64,000 nt of DNA, taken from the NCBI GenBank assembly GCA_001972305.1, contig BDDD01001612.1, positions 62,001 through 126,000 of the forward strand, given 5' to 3'. Positions 45,449 through 57,619 of the stretch are shown one piece after another. Numbering within the stretch: the first letter of the stretch is position 1; each line of letters starts with the position of its first letter. Source of the stretch: Cephalotus follicularis. Its lineage: Eukaryota; Streptophyta; Magnoliopsida; Oxalidales; Cephalotaceae. The notes beneath the pieces were generated by a model that did not search any database, had not been told where the DNA came from, and saw only the letters and a list, made by a program, of their open reading frames with translations. The position numbers and the translations under genes were made by a program.

Positions 45449-46511
45449 AACAGTAAAACTGTGTGTCTTAACATACAGCAGATGATCTCAGTTGACTATC
45501 TGCACTATCATCATCCTCTCCAAATCCCTCAGCAATCAACCGCATTAAGTTATGTGCCACCTTAACATTCACCAGATCTCCAGCATGCTCGAAAACTCTA
45601 TTCATGGTCTGCAGAAAAATACATCAGAGCTGTTTAAGGCTAACATCGAAATCGTATAAATAACATTGAAAATGCTATCATATGAACCGAAAAAACCGAA
45701 GGCAACAAAGTAATTACCTGGATAAACCAGTGGTTACTTGGTGCAAATTGCTCTGCAAGTTCAACACATCGAGATGCTATGTCGGTTTTGTAATGATTAT
45801 CGTTTATACTAATCATGTAGTCAATCATTCGGTCAACAATTACTTCCACATTAGAGGACTTGGTCATTTTATACAATAATTCAAAGGTCTTTCGCTTTAG
45901 AGTATCGTCAGGGTCCTGTATCAAGCACATGCATGTTTAAAACGAAACAGAGATGATAAGTAATCTACGAGAAGAACTCCAAGGCAAGGGAATATACCAA
46001 TTAGGCTTATAGACCTTGAAAAGATGGTCTGATAAGCATTTGGGTAGAAAACCTCTCTCACCTCTAAGCAATCAATGACAGCAAGTTGGTGCTGTTCAGC
46101 AATCTCTGGACTAATCTTTATAAGTCGGCCAAGGGCATCAATGCCCACGTACTTTAAGTTATGACTGTCACTCTGCTTACAAGATAATAAAGTATTTACA
46201 CAAATCACTGCAAATGATAGACAAAAGCTATGCATAATACGGTTCATATTCTACAAATACAGAACTGCAAAAATCAACGTCCAAGCTGCTCTCACCTTCA
46301 GAAATCTGGATATTACATCAGCAGCAGCTTCTAATAACTTAGGGTTGGGATATATTGACGAGACACAGCATATGCACTCATACAAAACAGCATTTCCTAT
46401 ATTGCTTGATGAATCACTCTTCCTAAACATGTCATTGACAACAGTATACATGTTCTCGCTTGCTTGCTTGTCACCACTTCCCAGCAATGCGAGAATTTTC
46501 AGCAACCTAAT
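40751..46511 (-). CDS. AP4E: AP-4 adaptor complex subunit epsilon (C-terminal 722 residues; 5' exons outside the window)
   Basis: Nine minus-strand exons: 46511-46296, 46172-46062, 45915-45718, 45608-45477, 45084-45028, 44918-44802, 44387-44310, 43701-43558 and 41866-40751 (stop TAA). All have lengths divisible by three, and all introns are phase 0. The first eight encode the adaptin alpha-solenoid trunk (RLLKILALLGSGDKQASE, DPDDTLKRKTFELLYKMTK, YALTALVKIYAFGIATGRK, CQSLIEELSASHSTDLQQ). The last encodes the disordered hinge and ear-like tail, ending QNPNLFKDLLG, a conserved plant AP4E end. The large subunit, with beta, mu and sigma-4, forms the AP-4 coat at the trans-Golgi network and sorts vacuolar cargo (family knowledge). 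About 250 N-terminal residues are missing. Splice sites are canonical except one GC donor. No stop or frameshift was seen. Confidence 0.95.
41867..43557 (-). other. Last intron of the AP-4 epsilon gene
   Basis: 1.69 kb between exon ends GAG|GTGATC (43558) and TTGCAG|ATTGAT (41866). AT-rich, with no recognisable coding or transposon features and a short GA-rich run near 43385-43420. Confidence 0.85.
45027..45028 (-). other. GC donor splice site in the AP-4 epsilon gene
   Basis: The exon 45084-45028 ends CTTCAG and the intron begins GCATGT. The next exon (44918) follows after GACAG, and the protein reads FLQ|VICWVLGEYG, the expected family continuation. The nearest GT, five bases downstream, would shift the frame, so a GC-AG intron (or a base error) is the simplest reading. 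Confidence 0.75.
45407..45445. repeat. (CT)n microsatellite in an AP-4 epsilon intron
   Basis: About 39 bases of uninterrupted TC repeats just upstream (plus strand) of exon 45477-45608. On the transcript it is a GA tract near the start of the intron. Confidence 0.95.
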
Positions 46512-47290
46512 CTGCACGCTTAAGCAACACTCAATAAACAATAAATCCAAAAAATTATTGATTGAAGAGGAAAAGTGTCCAGAATAGAATAAGAAGCTGA
46601 CAAAGAAGCTACCCTCTCCTCATTAAAATACAAGCTCCTCTTCTAACCAAGGACTTTGATTAACAATTATGTGAACGCAAGTGAAATTAATTTATATAAG
46701 GCACCAAAGTCTCCAAAACAGTGTGACATTTTTAGATGAGGCATCGAGATCATCACATTCGATTGAAAAATGTGAGAAAAAATGGGAATTCCTTTATCTA
46801 ATGGTTACAAGAAGAGACAAAAACCTCATGTCTCATAGTCAGTGCAGGTGACCCACTTGTTCAACCCAAAGTGACGAGAAAATAATCAGGCCAACAAAAT
46901 TACCGATACAATAAAGTAAAATGGAACAACTCTAACTGTAAAGGTACAAGCAAGTGCATAGGACACAACGACATGTTTTCACCTCGTTTCCCATATTATA
47001 TTGTCACTCATACCATGTTCTTTTTTTATCCCAATTCCATTCTTCCCAATAAGAAGTTGCAAAGTTTCATGACACTTTGCTCTAGCACTCCAATACGAAG
47101 AATAGAGAATAACAAGCGAGAGATAATGCCACATCACATCAATCTCTAAACATTCAGCTTATAAGCTCTTTTCGACGTCAATAACCCCAAAAGACCCCAG
47201 TTTGTGATTAATCTCTAAACTTTTGGTCTGTGGCTATATTGACAAATCATAATGATGGTAAGCATTGACACGATGGCAAAGCATTTCCAT

Positions 47291-47440
47291 TGTTAGTATA
47301 CATTAGTGTTAGTGGGCTTGGCCCATCAGTTCTTTTAGGTTAAATGTGTAGGGAGCAAGTAACCTATCACTATGTATATGCAATCACCGTATAATAACAA
47401 CATTAAGAAAGTATTCTCCCTCTCACTCTGATAATTAACA
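47291..47440 (+). repeat. 5' LTR of Copia element B
   Basis: TGTTAGTATACATTAG to GATAATTAACA, directly followed by the primer site. Confidence 0.88.
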
Positions 47441-50400
47441 TGGTACCAGAGCAAACAAAACTCTAAAAAAACACAAAAACGACATGCAAAAAAAACCCTA
47501 ATTTTTTCTTCTCTCTCGCGCCTCTTGTCGTCTGTCAGTACTAGAGCCGCATTGCGACTAGTGGTAACAGCAGGTACTGACGTGGTGATCCTCTGCTGCT
47601 CTCATGGCTATCATGTCACGCCGCTGCTTCCTGGACGTCGCAATCACGCCCACATCACAACCACCCCTTCTTCCAGTGTCACTGACATCGCGTCGGACAG
47701 TCACATCAGTCCACTAATCTCACACCAATCAGTCATGTCCTCTGCCTCCATGATCTAAACAAGGGGCGTCTCGTCTCTAAAAGCAATCTCTTCTTCCACT
47801 CTGTGCTTTCAGATCATGCAACTCTCTATCATCATGACAGACAACAAAGATCTTGCCAGCACAAGTTCGCATGGCGACTCTAAAAACATATCTTTAACTG
47901 TTCGTCTCACAGATCAGAAGTTGATGGGATGAATTATTATAAGTGGAAGAAAATCATATATGTCGTTCTTCGTGGTCAGAAAACCACAAACATCTCACTG
48001 ATGATCCGCCTGATAGCCAGACCAAGCCTATTGAGTATGAGGCTTGGATGGATATTGATGCTTGTATACTTGGTTAGCTCTACAATTCCATGGACCGGAA
48101 GATCACATGCATTATTCATCATTTGGATACTGTCAGACAGGTACTGGATTACAATGAGTTAACGATATTCAGGGAAGCAGAATTTATCCCGAGTTTATGG
48201 TCTCAAGTCCCTGTTTAAGATCAAGCAACAAGGTAAATCTGATATTGAATGTTACACCACCTTCAAAGTAATCTTTGAAGAGTTCCAAGATATCTGTTCT
48301 GCTAATACTGATGCCACTACAGTTAGAAAGTGGCAGGAACAGTAGAGTATTGTTGCTTTTCTTGCAAGAATGCAGTTCAAGCATGCCACTGCTCGATCAC
48401 AGATTCTGTCTAATTATTAGGTCACTTCGTTATCAAATCCTTTCTCCTCGGTTCTTGGATCTGCTTCTGATGTGTTTGCATTCGATGCCTCTTCATAGTT
48501 TGGTGATCGCACAACTTTGGTTGGTCAGAGTTCCCCTCACAACAGCCATGCGAGTCAATCTAGTAGTCATGGTGGTAGAAATGTTCATCCCTCTTGTACA
48601 CATTGTGGCTGCCAAGGACATTATAGGGATACATGTTGGAAACTTCATGACAAACCATCTACTCAGCCATATGCAGCAATGTCCCATACGATGAGTATTT
48701 CCTCTGATGAGTATTCACAGCTCACATAGTTTCGTGCACAACAGGGCTTCTCTTGCTAATTCTAACCATACGGGTAATTCTGGGGGTAATTCAACAGCCT
48801 GTCTTCAAGTCTCTTAACGAGACTGGTTGATTGATTCCGGTGCATTGGATCATACTACAGGATGCACAGGTATATTACGTGCTTATTCCACTTCCTCTAG
48901 TTTACCTGCCATCACTAATGCTAAAGACTCCAGTATTCAGGTTGCAGGGAGCAGGTCTGCTCACCCGACTCCTTCCATATCTTTATCTACTTGCATAGAC
49001 CTGGTTCTCCCTTTAATTTATTATGAGTGACTCATATCACACGACAGCTACATTGCAATGTGTCATTTTCCCTTGATTATTATGTCTTTGAGGATCTTAC
49101 GACGAGGAATGAGATTGGTAGGGAAAGCGTTCGAGGGGGTCTCTACGTATTAAACACTGATCCGGATATCGGTTCCACTCTATCCAATGCTGCCCTCGAT
49201 GTGCAATCCCGTTTAGGTCATCCATCACTTTCCAGTTTAAAATGACTTTGTCCTAGTGTATCTACCCTTGACAGTTTGTTTTGAGTCACGTGAGTTTGCG
49301 AAACATCATCGCAAAACTTATCCATCTAGTGTAAATAAAAGAGGTGATGCTCCTTTACATTTAGTTCATTCATACATTTGGGGTCCGTTTTCTGTCGTTG
49401 CAAAATTAGGTTTTCGCTATTTTGTTACCTTTGTGGATGGTCATTCTCGTGTAACTTAGATTTGTTTAATAAAAGATCATTCCGAATTGCTTTCTATTTT
49501 TACTGGTTTTTGTGCTAAGGTTAAACCCATTTTGGTATTTCTATTCGGGTATAACATAGTAATATTGCACGAGAATATGTATCTATTCATTCAAACGTTT
49601 GAGGTCCATGTCCTGTCGTTGCAAAATTAGGTTTTCGCAATTTTGTTACCTTGTGGATGGTGATTCTCGTGTGACTTGGATTTTTTTAATGATCGTTCCG
49701 AATTATTTTCTATTTTTACTGGTTTTTGTGCAGAGATTAAAACTCATTTTGGTATTTCTATTCGAGTTACACAGTGATAATGCACAGGAATATGAATCTG
49801 TTCCTTATACCAAATTCATGGTTGATAACGGAATCTATCATCAGACCTCATGTCCTTACACTTCACAACATAATGGTGTTGTTAACGAAAAAATCGGCAC
49901 ATCATGGAGGTTGCTAGGGCTCTTTTGTTTCATAAAGTAGTACCCCATGAATTCTGTGGTGAGGGCATCAAAACTGCATGTCATCTTATTAATCAAATGT
50001 CATTGTATCTACTTAAGGGGGAGAACCCTCATTCTACATGTAACCTGTTCCGGCTCGTATCTTTTGATGTGTTTGTTATGTTTGGGATACTTGTCCCCAG
50101 CCTTCCAAACTTGAACACCGATCCCTTCGGTGCATATTTGTTGGTTAGTTTCGAACACAAAAGGGATACTGATATTTTTCCCCGAATCTTGGTCACTTTC
50201 AAGTTTCCAAGGATGTTAATTCATGTAAGTCTACTTCATTCTCTGATGTCTCTGAGTTCTTTGGTCCCTCATCGCTTGATGAGATTCTAGTCTATTCGGA
50301 TCCTCTGGTGGGCAACTTACCTATCTTTATTCTTCCATCTACGTCTTCAAACCAATCACCACCATCACCACCTCCACCTCCTACTATCCATATTTATCTT

Positions 50401-50791
50401 GAGGCCCTCACCTTCCTACTTTGCCTAGTTGTCAGATTCTCTAGTGACTGAGACACCTTCTAATCTTGATATTCCGATCGTTCTTCGAAAAAGGGAACGC
50501 AGTTGCACTTAGCATTCGGCTCAGGCCGTTGTTTCTTCTTCTAGGATATCTGTTGTCCACCAAACCTTTATTTCTATTATTCTCTGCCTACGATATTTAT
50601 TGTGGCTGTTACCCATTCGAATTGGCAGGCTACGATGGTTCAGTTGATTCATGCCTTAAAGCAGAATTCTACCTGGGATCTTGTGCCATCGCTTCATGGT
50701 AAAACTGATTATGATTGTAAATGGTTTATACTATTAACGTAAATCCAAATGGTACTCTGGCTCGCCTAGTTGCCAACGGTTGTGTTCAAAC

Positions 50792-51654
50792 CTGGGTTAC
50801 CTAATTCGCCACCCACTCCCCTCCCCCCCCCCCCCCAAACACCTCGTACGGCGATCCAGATCGCGCGACCCGAAACGTCGGGCGTTCGCAATCTAGGTCG
50901 CCAAAAGTGACAATCCGACGGCGATGAAACTCTGGTGCAACGAAACATGACCCTTTCTGGGATGCCTAGGCAAGAATAAGCTCTGTAGCTTCCAATCGAT
51001 GCTGCAACCAGAGCCCGATGTCGCCGATATGAACTCTAGTGCGATGAATAGTCTGATGAGATGGGATGAACTTGAATCTTCTATTTCTTTTTTTATTCCA
51101 TCGCATGGCATGAACCCAATGGGTCTGTGTTTCTTTTATGTTTTCATGGCGTGAACTGTGTTATGGTGCAATGGGTGAAGTGTTGAAGTTGAATGGTGAA
51201 GGTTGGAAAGTGGAAAAGACAAGGGAGAAAAGGGGGGAGTGCAAAAGATATTATAGAAACGTGTGATTGTGAATCAGCATCTAATCTAGAATTCTAGATT
51301 CTAGAGAAACGTTTTGATTCACACGCTTAAGTTATAATGAGAAAAGATAAATTTAAATTATTAATATTAATATAGTAATTGATGAGTCATTAAAGGAGGC
51401 CCAGCCACTGAGGTCCACTGTCCACAATTATAACTAAATGGGTAAAACCGTAAAAGTTGGCTTAGTTTTAAGAAGAAATAAAAAAAGAAGCAAACTCTCC
51501 ATAGTCCATACTCCATATATCTACTGAACCCAACAAAAAATCAAAATTGTTCAACTTTCAATCGTGGCATTTGGAAAAAAATCAAAATGATTCAAGTATT
51601 TAATTATGTTTCCCATAATTTTTTAAATAAGTAGTAGATTTAGATATTCTTCTT

Positions 51655-51698
<44 letters not shown>

Positions 51699-51850
51699 CA
51701 GGCAAATTCTCCTATGCGTACCGCAACCCCAAGTAGTGATCCGAATAAGACTACCCTTGTCGTACCCCGTACCGAGAAAAACAATGTATCCCGACCCCTA
51801 CCCCGTCCCCGTACCGCATATCCTACCGTACCACGAATTAGGTAACACTG
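50792..51850. mobile_element. Nonautonomous hAT element inserted in Copia B
   Basis: Terminal inverted repeats are CTGGGTTACCTAATTCG on the left and, read inward from the right, CAGTGTTACCTAATTCG. An 8-bp duplication gttcaaac/gttcagac (50784-50791 and 51851-51858) surrounds it, and Copia RT homology resumes on both sides. Subterminal CGTACC/GGTACG words recur near both ends. No transposase frame is present, so it is a 1.06 kb nonautonomous hAT. It includes a 14-base C run at 50823 and a (TA)16 tract at 51663-51694. Confidence 0.82.
51663..51694. repeat. (TA)n microsatellite inside the hAT element
   Basis: Sixteen uninterrupted TA dinucleotides. Confidence 0.95.
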
Positions 51851-53112
51851 GTTCAGACCTATGGCCTTGATTTGCAGGGGACTATCTCACCAATGCCCAA
51901 GATAGCCTTTGTTCGCTAAATGCTCTCTTCATATGCATTTCACCGTTGGTCTTTGCATCAATTAAATGTCAAGAATGTCTTTCTTCATGGTGATCTTCAT
52001 TTTATATGGAGCAACTATTTGGCTTCTTTACTCAATGGGAGTTTGGTAGGGTTTGTCGTCTTCGGAAATCGCTATATGGCCTCAAGCAGTCTCCTCATGC
52101 TGGGTTTGGGCCTTTTACCCAGGTTCTTAAAGAATTTGGTTTGCAACGGTGAGAGGGAGATCAATCCGTTTTCTTTCGTATTTCTCCGACAGGGAGTATT
52201 CTTCTAGTTATCTATGTCGACAACTTTATTACGATAGGGGGAGATAAAGATGGTACTGATGCCTTGAGGATCTTTCTAAAGTCTAAGTTTCAGACGAAAG
52301 ATCTCGGTTCCCTTCGGTATTTTCTTGGCATTGAGATAGCCAAATTGGTGTAAGGCATTTTAATCTCTCAACGCAAGTATGTTATAGACTTGCTAAGACA
52401 GGGATGCTTGGTGTTACACCAAGTGACTCATTCATGGACACTAATGTGAAACTTTATCATCATAAGGGTGGTGATGTTTTATCAAATCCAGGCAGAGAGC
52501 TACCGTCGATTAGTTGGAAAGCTTAATTATCTTGTGGTTACACGGCCCAATATTGCCTTTTCCGTTAGTGTGGTGAGTCGAAAAGGCTCTTGGAAAAAGA
52601 GACCTCTTTCAAAATCAGGGACATACAGATGTTGAGGGATATTCTGTTGCAGATTGGGCAAATCACCCTTAGACAAAAAATCACTTATTCCTACTATGAG
52701 TTTGTAGGGGAAAACTTGGTTACATGGAAAAGTATGAAATAGGATGTTGCTCGGTCCAGTGCTGAGGCAAAGTATCGCACCATTGATCTTGCGAGTATTG
52801 AGATTATGTGGATTCGACAACTTCTTAGCGAGTTAGGTATTATTGTATCTCAACCGACTCGGCTATGGTGTGACAATCAGGTAACTATTCACATTGCTTT
52901 CAATCTAGTGTTTCATGAGCGTACCAAACACATTGAGGTGAATTGTCACTTTATTCGTGAGAAGGTAGAAGCAAAAATTATCTCACTTAGTCACATCAAA
53001 ACCAGTGATCAGCTAGCAGACATCTTCACCAAGTCATTATGGGAGCCTCGGGTGGAATATGATTGTAAAAAGCTGAACATGCATAATATTCATGCTCCAA
53101 CTTGAGGGGGAA

Positions 53113-53256
53113 TGTTAGTACATATTAGTATTAGTGGGTTTGACCCATTAGCCCTGTTAAGTTCAATGTGTAAGGAGCAAGTAACCCATCACTGTTAAGT
53201 TCTTGTCTAAAAATAGAATTAAGAAAGTATTCTCCTTGTCACTCGGATAATTAACA
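53113..53256 (+). repeat. 3' LTR of Copia element B
   Basis: TGTTAGTACATATTAG to GATAATTAACA after the purine tract; pairs with 47291-47440. Confidence 0.88.
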
Positions 53257-53941
53257 TCCCTCAAAGGAGAGAGTACCATAGGCTCATATAAAGTCAATAA
53301 TCATAATAATAATTGTTATAACATTGTTCAGCTCCGAGGTCTCAATGTCCAGATAATAAAATAGGCAAGCAAGAGTATCAGGAAACCAAACTGATTCATC
53401 ATGGGTACAATAGAACCAAGCACGCCAAATCAATCCTCTAAATATTCTTCGCTTAGCCAGCCTTTTCAAAGCTCAAGCATCAATCCTAAGGTCATTATCT
53501 CAACTCAAGCTTACCTAAATTATACATGAAACTTTAAAATCACTTAGCCTGTTTAAAGGGAAGGTTTACCCAAGCTTTTGACAAAAAGCTAAAGCTCAAA
53601 AGCACAAAAAGTTGGAAGCTCTATTTTCAAGTTTCTTGAGTTTTTAGTAAACTGTAGTCCCCGGAATTTCATAAATGATTGTTTTAATATTGGCACAGTG
53701 TATTGCCGTAATGAGCCGATGGAGCCCGAATCGATAAAAGGCATCGCGTATTGGAGCCATAATTATGAGGCCCAAAATGGCCAATAAAGCCCATTTTTAA
53801 TACGCAACAATAAGGCCCTATGTTCGCATTATTATTACGGTTATTTTGGTAGCCGTTTGGATAATTTATGTTGCAATACGTGGAATAATCGGGACCTAGA
53901 CCTTAGTATTTTGCCAGTAAATACTAAGAGGACGCCAGATG

Positions 53942-53949
53942 ATATAAAG
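53942..53949 (+). promoter_or_regulatory. Candidate TATA box of the S2 LTR
   Basis: TATAAAGA about 290 bases into the LTR, followed within 40 bases by GC-rich and purine-rich sequence, as expected around the transcription start of a plant LTR. Motif only. Confidence 0.4.
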
Positions 53950-55095
53950 AGAGGGAGAGGACACGGGCGCATCACGCACCCGTGCGAGAAAGAAAGAAAG
54001 AGGCGAGAGAGAGGGAGCCGGGGGAGAGAACCAGGGAGAGAAAGGGAGAGAGAGCGCCGGAGACGACGCTAGAGCTAGCCACCAGACCAAGAGAGGACGG
54101 CGAGCAGCCCAGGACCTCCAGCCGACGGTAACTTCTCCTTTCCTCTTCTCTTTTCCACATTTTCTTCTCCTCTCTTTCCCCGACATTGTCGCCTTTGCCG
54201 TGCTTTTCGCAACCGGTTAACGTCGCGGATGGTGCCGGTCTTCGTCTAGAAGGCTAGCTCCGCCCATTTTGACCATTGTTGAGGCGTATTTCGGCCGGAA
54301 TCGGTCTGAATCAGTTGGCCGAGTCGACTCAGCGAGTTGACTCACTGCCACCTTTAACCGCACGTTGGGCGCCGATTCTCGGCGAGTTAAGGGCATGGAT
54401 ATGTAGAGCTCATGATTGTGAGGCGTTTTTGGGTGGTGACCGGAATTGTGGTTGACCGCCGAGTCAACTCAGTGAGTTGAACTCACTGCCGCCTGTGACA
54501 CGGCGTTTGTCGCCGATTCACGGCAAGTCTTGAGCGGTTCTGTGTAGATCGTTCAATGAGAAGTCTGTTTATGGCTTTCGCCGGAGCTGAGTGAGTTGGC
54601 CGGAAACTGGCCGAAGCTCCGTTGGCGACTGTGCTTGGTTTTCGTGAGTAGAGTGTAATGGAAACATGTTGTACATGCAGGGAAAAGGAGATAGTCGATG
54701 ATGGAGAGTTACGAGCTCAATTGCTAAGAGGTAGGTTATACTATTGCTTGCATTCATGCATTTTAAATGAATTGTATACCCATGTTTGCTCATGGATGAT
54801 TGTGTGCTAGACGCATGGTTAGAGTTATGCATGGTTTATGGCACAGAGTATACAGTATGGTTTATACATGAGGGCAATGGAGATTGGAGGGAATCGGAGG
54901 ATTTGGAGCATTTTAGCCCAATTCCCGTTTCTCCCTCAATCTCAGGGTTATAGACATGATTTAAAAGTTTAAAAGTTGTTTTCAAGTCCATTTGGATGGT
55001 GGGAGCTTGTAGCTTGCTTTGATTTGATTTAAAAACAATTTTAAGAGATTTTCAAAGGATTTTCAAGTGATTTCTGCATTTGACAGCAGCCCAGG

Positions 55096-55400
55096 GCGTC
55101 AACGTGTTTCGTATACGTTGACGTGTTCCTGGGTTCACCAGCACGTCGACGCCATCAGTTAAGCGTCGACGCCTATATGCTTTATGCGTTAGTGCACGAC
55201 CTTGTGTTGCACGTTAACGCCAGAGAGAAGAGACTTAGACGTCAACGCCTTCGTTAGACGTCGACGCCTTCGGTATAGTTAGCAGTTGACGCTTATAGCA
55301 CGAGTTGAAATAAGGCCTTGTGCCTAAGCATCGACGCCTAGCCAAAGCGTCGACGCTCAGAGCTTATACGTCGACACGTAAATTCTACACGTCAACGCCT
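55096..55400. repeat. CGTCRACGCC motif array in the S2 LTR
   Basis: About twelve copies of CGTCGACGCC, CGTCAACGCC and close variants, irregularly spaced by 15-45 bases. Several contain the perfect palindrome GTCGAC. Confidence 0.8.
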
Positions 55401-55849
55401 AAAGCTTCTGTCCGGGTTGGCCAAATTTTATGATTTTCACCCCAAATTATCCCCTCTTCGTATGGATTCCATGGGAAGCCTCCCTAAATCCTTGTAGCCT
55501 ATGAAAATTCTAATTTGGCACTTTTAAATCCCAAGACTAGCTTTTAAAGAAGTTATTATAAAAGGAAAGGAGTTTTAGCTTTTAAACCCTAAAACCAATT
55601 TTTAAAGAGGCTTTTATAGAGAGAAGGATTTTTATATATAAATTGGTTTTCAAGAATGGTTGGGATAGTTCAACTGGACGTCTGGACGCAGATTTCCTAG
55701 TTAGTCTTTCCCCTTCATTGTTTTCAGCTTCGATAGGGACCAACAAAGAAGTATGATTTATAGAAAAAGGAGAAGAGAAGTAGTGTTTATATGATTTGAC
55801 GGATGTGGATCCTACGAGATCCTTTATAGCAGGTCCCTATCTTTTACAT

Positions 55850-57100
55850 GGAATATTGTTATAGAGTCCTCCTGTGCCAGTAGACCTTCGGGAGTCCCCG
55901 CATAATTGAGTGACATATTATAGACAAGGTACGGCTATGCCTGTTGATTGTCATGTTTGAGACCTTACAGGATAACCCGTTCATAATCTTCATTTCCGTC
56001 ATGAAGTATTATGGATGCAGGCCACACATTATGATCATGGATTCCTCCTGTGCCAGTGGACCTTCGGGAGTCCCCACACAGTCGAGTGACATATTATAGT
56101 TGATGAGTAGATCGTACACATCCCCATGCTATGATTTTTGGGTCAGAGCTTATATAGATCCCCATATCATGGTTATTGGGTTTGAGCTTACGGATCCTCA
56201 TTTTAGTCATTGGGTAGTATCGTATAGATCCCCATATCATAGTCGTTGGGTATAGTATCGTATCGATCCCCACATCATGACTACTAGGTATGAGCTTACA
56301 AATCCCCATATTGTAGTTGTTGAGTAGATCTTACAGATCCTCATTTTGGGCTGCTTTGCCCCCTCAGGAGACCGACATTATGATCTTATGGCCAGTGTTA
56401 TCCTATGCCCACACAGCTATGACACGGAGAGTGTTTGGACTGTGATGGATGTACCTCATGGTTGATTGTTCCCATGGTATGATTATGGTATGAATATAGT
56501 GTCTGCAGGCCATTGGCCTTTGATGTGACATTTGGACTAGCTACGTATACCACTGCTTAGGGACGGTCGGTATACAGGAGCAGTTCGCACTTGCTATTTA
56601 TGCATATGACTTGCCATGTGCACAGGATCATTGTATTGCACGCATATCATACTATTATGCTGGTACGTCTCTAAGCATTTATACAAATGACATGCCACGC
56701 ATATATTATTATACTGTTGCAAGCATTACATACTATTATGCTGTTGCATTAGAGGGCATGCATCGTTATACTGTTGCACGCATAACATACTATTATGCTG
56801 TTGCATTAAAGGACATACATTATTATATTGTTGCATGCATAGCATAGTATACCTACACGACATTATGTCGCCGACCCATTTCCCCTGTATGCGGAATGGG
56901 TCACGCTCAAGCCCAGGTGATGGATTGCTTTGAGGCAGGCTGAGACGGATGGGTTCTCTACAGCAGGTTTGGTTAGCCATGTTGCTTATGGATTTGTATA
57001 TGAATTGTATAAAAGGGGTCTTGAGTTTACAAGGCCTGTTATGTAAAAGAGACAAATGTAAAGGTATTATATAGTTATGTTTTATTCAGCTATCGACCTG
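55850..57100 (+). other. Downstream part of the S2 LTR with degenerate repeats
   Basis: Contains a series of AGATCCCCATATCATG-type words (about 56100-56350) and CATACTATTATGCTGTTGCA words (about 56630-56850). Both are degenerate tandem structures in LTR sequence, with no gene seen. Confidence 0.6.
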
Positions 57101-57619
57101 TCGGCATGTGGCAATGCTTAAAATATGGGTGTTGATGTATTATATATTCTGGATTTCCTCCTTCGGGAGTGTGGCTGTTGAGGACCGAGCCCTATATAAA
57201 ATGTGTTTTCTTTACAGGAGGCCGATAAACGAATACATCATGCCCGATTTTCGGGAGATTATAAGAGTTAGTTTTATATGGATTGCTTATTCCGTTGATG
57301 TCATATGATTGACTTAAGTTTTAAATTTATAGCACTTTTTTTGTAGTGAAGGATAGTATGCCACGTGTCGGATCGTGGGGGTTTCCTCACGGTTCGAGGC
57401 GCGACATAAACACTTTTTGTTTGTTTTTTCTTGAATACCCTTACATTTTTCATATAATATCTAAAGTGCACATATAAATAATATAACACTTAGATTATCA
57501 AATGTCTGTTTCGATAAATTTACTTTGTAAAAACATATTTCAATATTAATCATCCAAACACTACCCTTTTCAAAAATGTTCTATTTGCCAAAAGCACAAG
57601 TCCCCAAACAGCCCCTTAG

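Larger units (their letters stand above)
47291..53256 (+). mobile_element. Old full-length Copia element B with short LTRs
   Basis: LTRs of about 150 bases (47291-47440 and 53113-53256) are only about 80% alike by eye, so this is the oldest insertion with two LTRs here. Flanks tccat and tccct share four of five bases. A primer site TGGTACCAGAGC (47441-47452) and purine tract ttgagggggaa (53102-53112) are in place. Plus-strand gag with a zinc knuckle (CTHCGCQGHYRDTCW, near 48600), protease (DSGALDHTTGCTG, near 48830), integrase, RT and RNase H (IHIAFNLVFHERTKHIEVN, ADIFTKSL, 52870-53040) occur in Copia order. Many interruptions; it contains a hAT insertion at 50792-51850. Confidence 0.88.
53653..57406 (+). 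mobile_element. 3.75 kb solo LTR (S2) of a Tekay-like Gypsy family
   Basis: TGTAGTCCCCGGAATTTC to TTCGAGGCGCGACA with a perfect taaac duplication (53648-53652 and 57407-57411). No internal domain, primer site or second LTR is seen, so it is a solo LTR. Ends resemble the TGTAACACCCCGGA...GTTACA pattern of Tekay/Del LTRs, read in plus orientation. A TATAAAGA box near 53942 is followed by a purine-rich leader. It contains a CGTCRACGCC array (55096-55400) and a duplicated block around 55860-55930/56040-56100 (tcctcctgtgccagt). Confidence 0.85.
53547..57615. mobile_element. Probable Tourist-like MITE split by solo LTR S2
   Basis: The left end gcctgtttaaaggg...gcttttgacaaa and the complement of the right end, ggggctgtttgggg...gcttttggcaaa, are imperfect inverted repeats, each bordered by TTA (53544-53546 and 57616-57618), the usual 3-bp duplication of PIF/Harbinger MITEs. 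Without the LTR and its duplication it would be about 310 bases. The repeats are imperfect, so the assignment is tentative. Confidence 0.45.

Noticed and set aside
50860-51240. A captured host gene fragment inside the hAT element
   Set aside because: No frame matches a known protein; the G+C-rich stretch alone is not evidence of capture.
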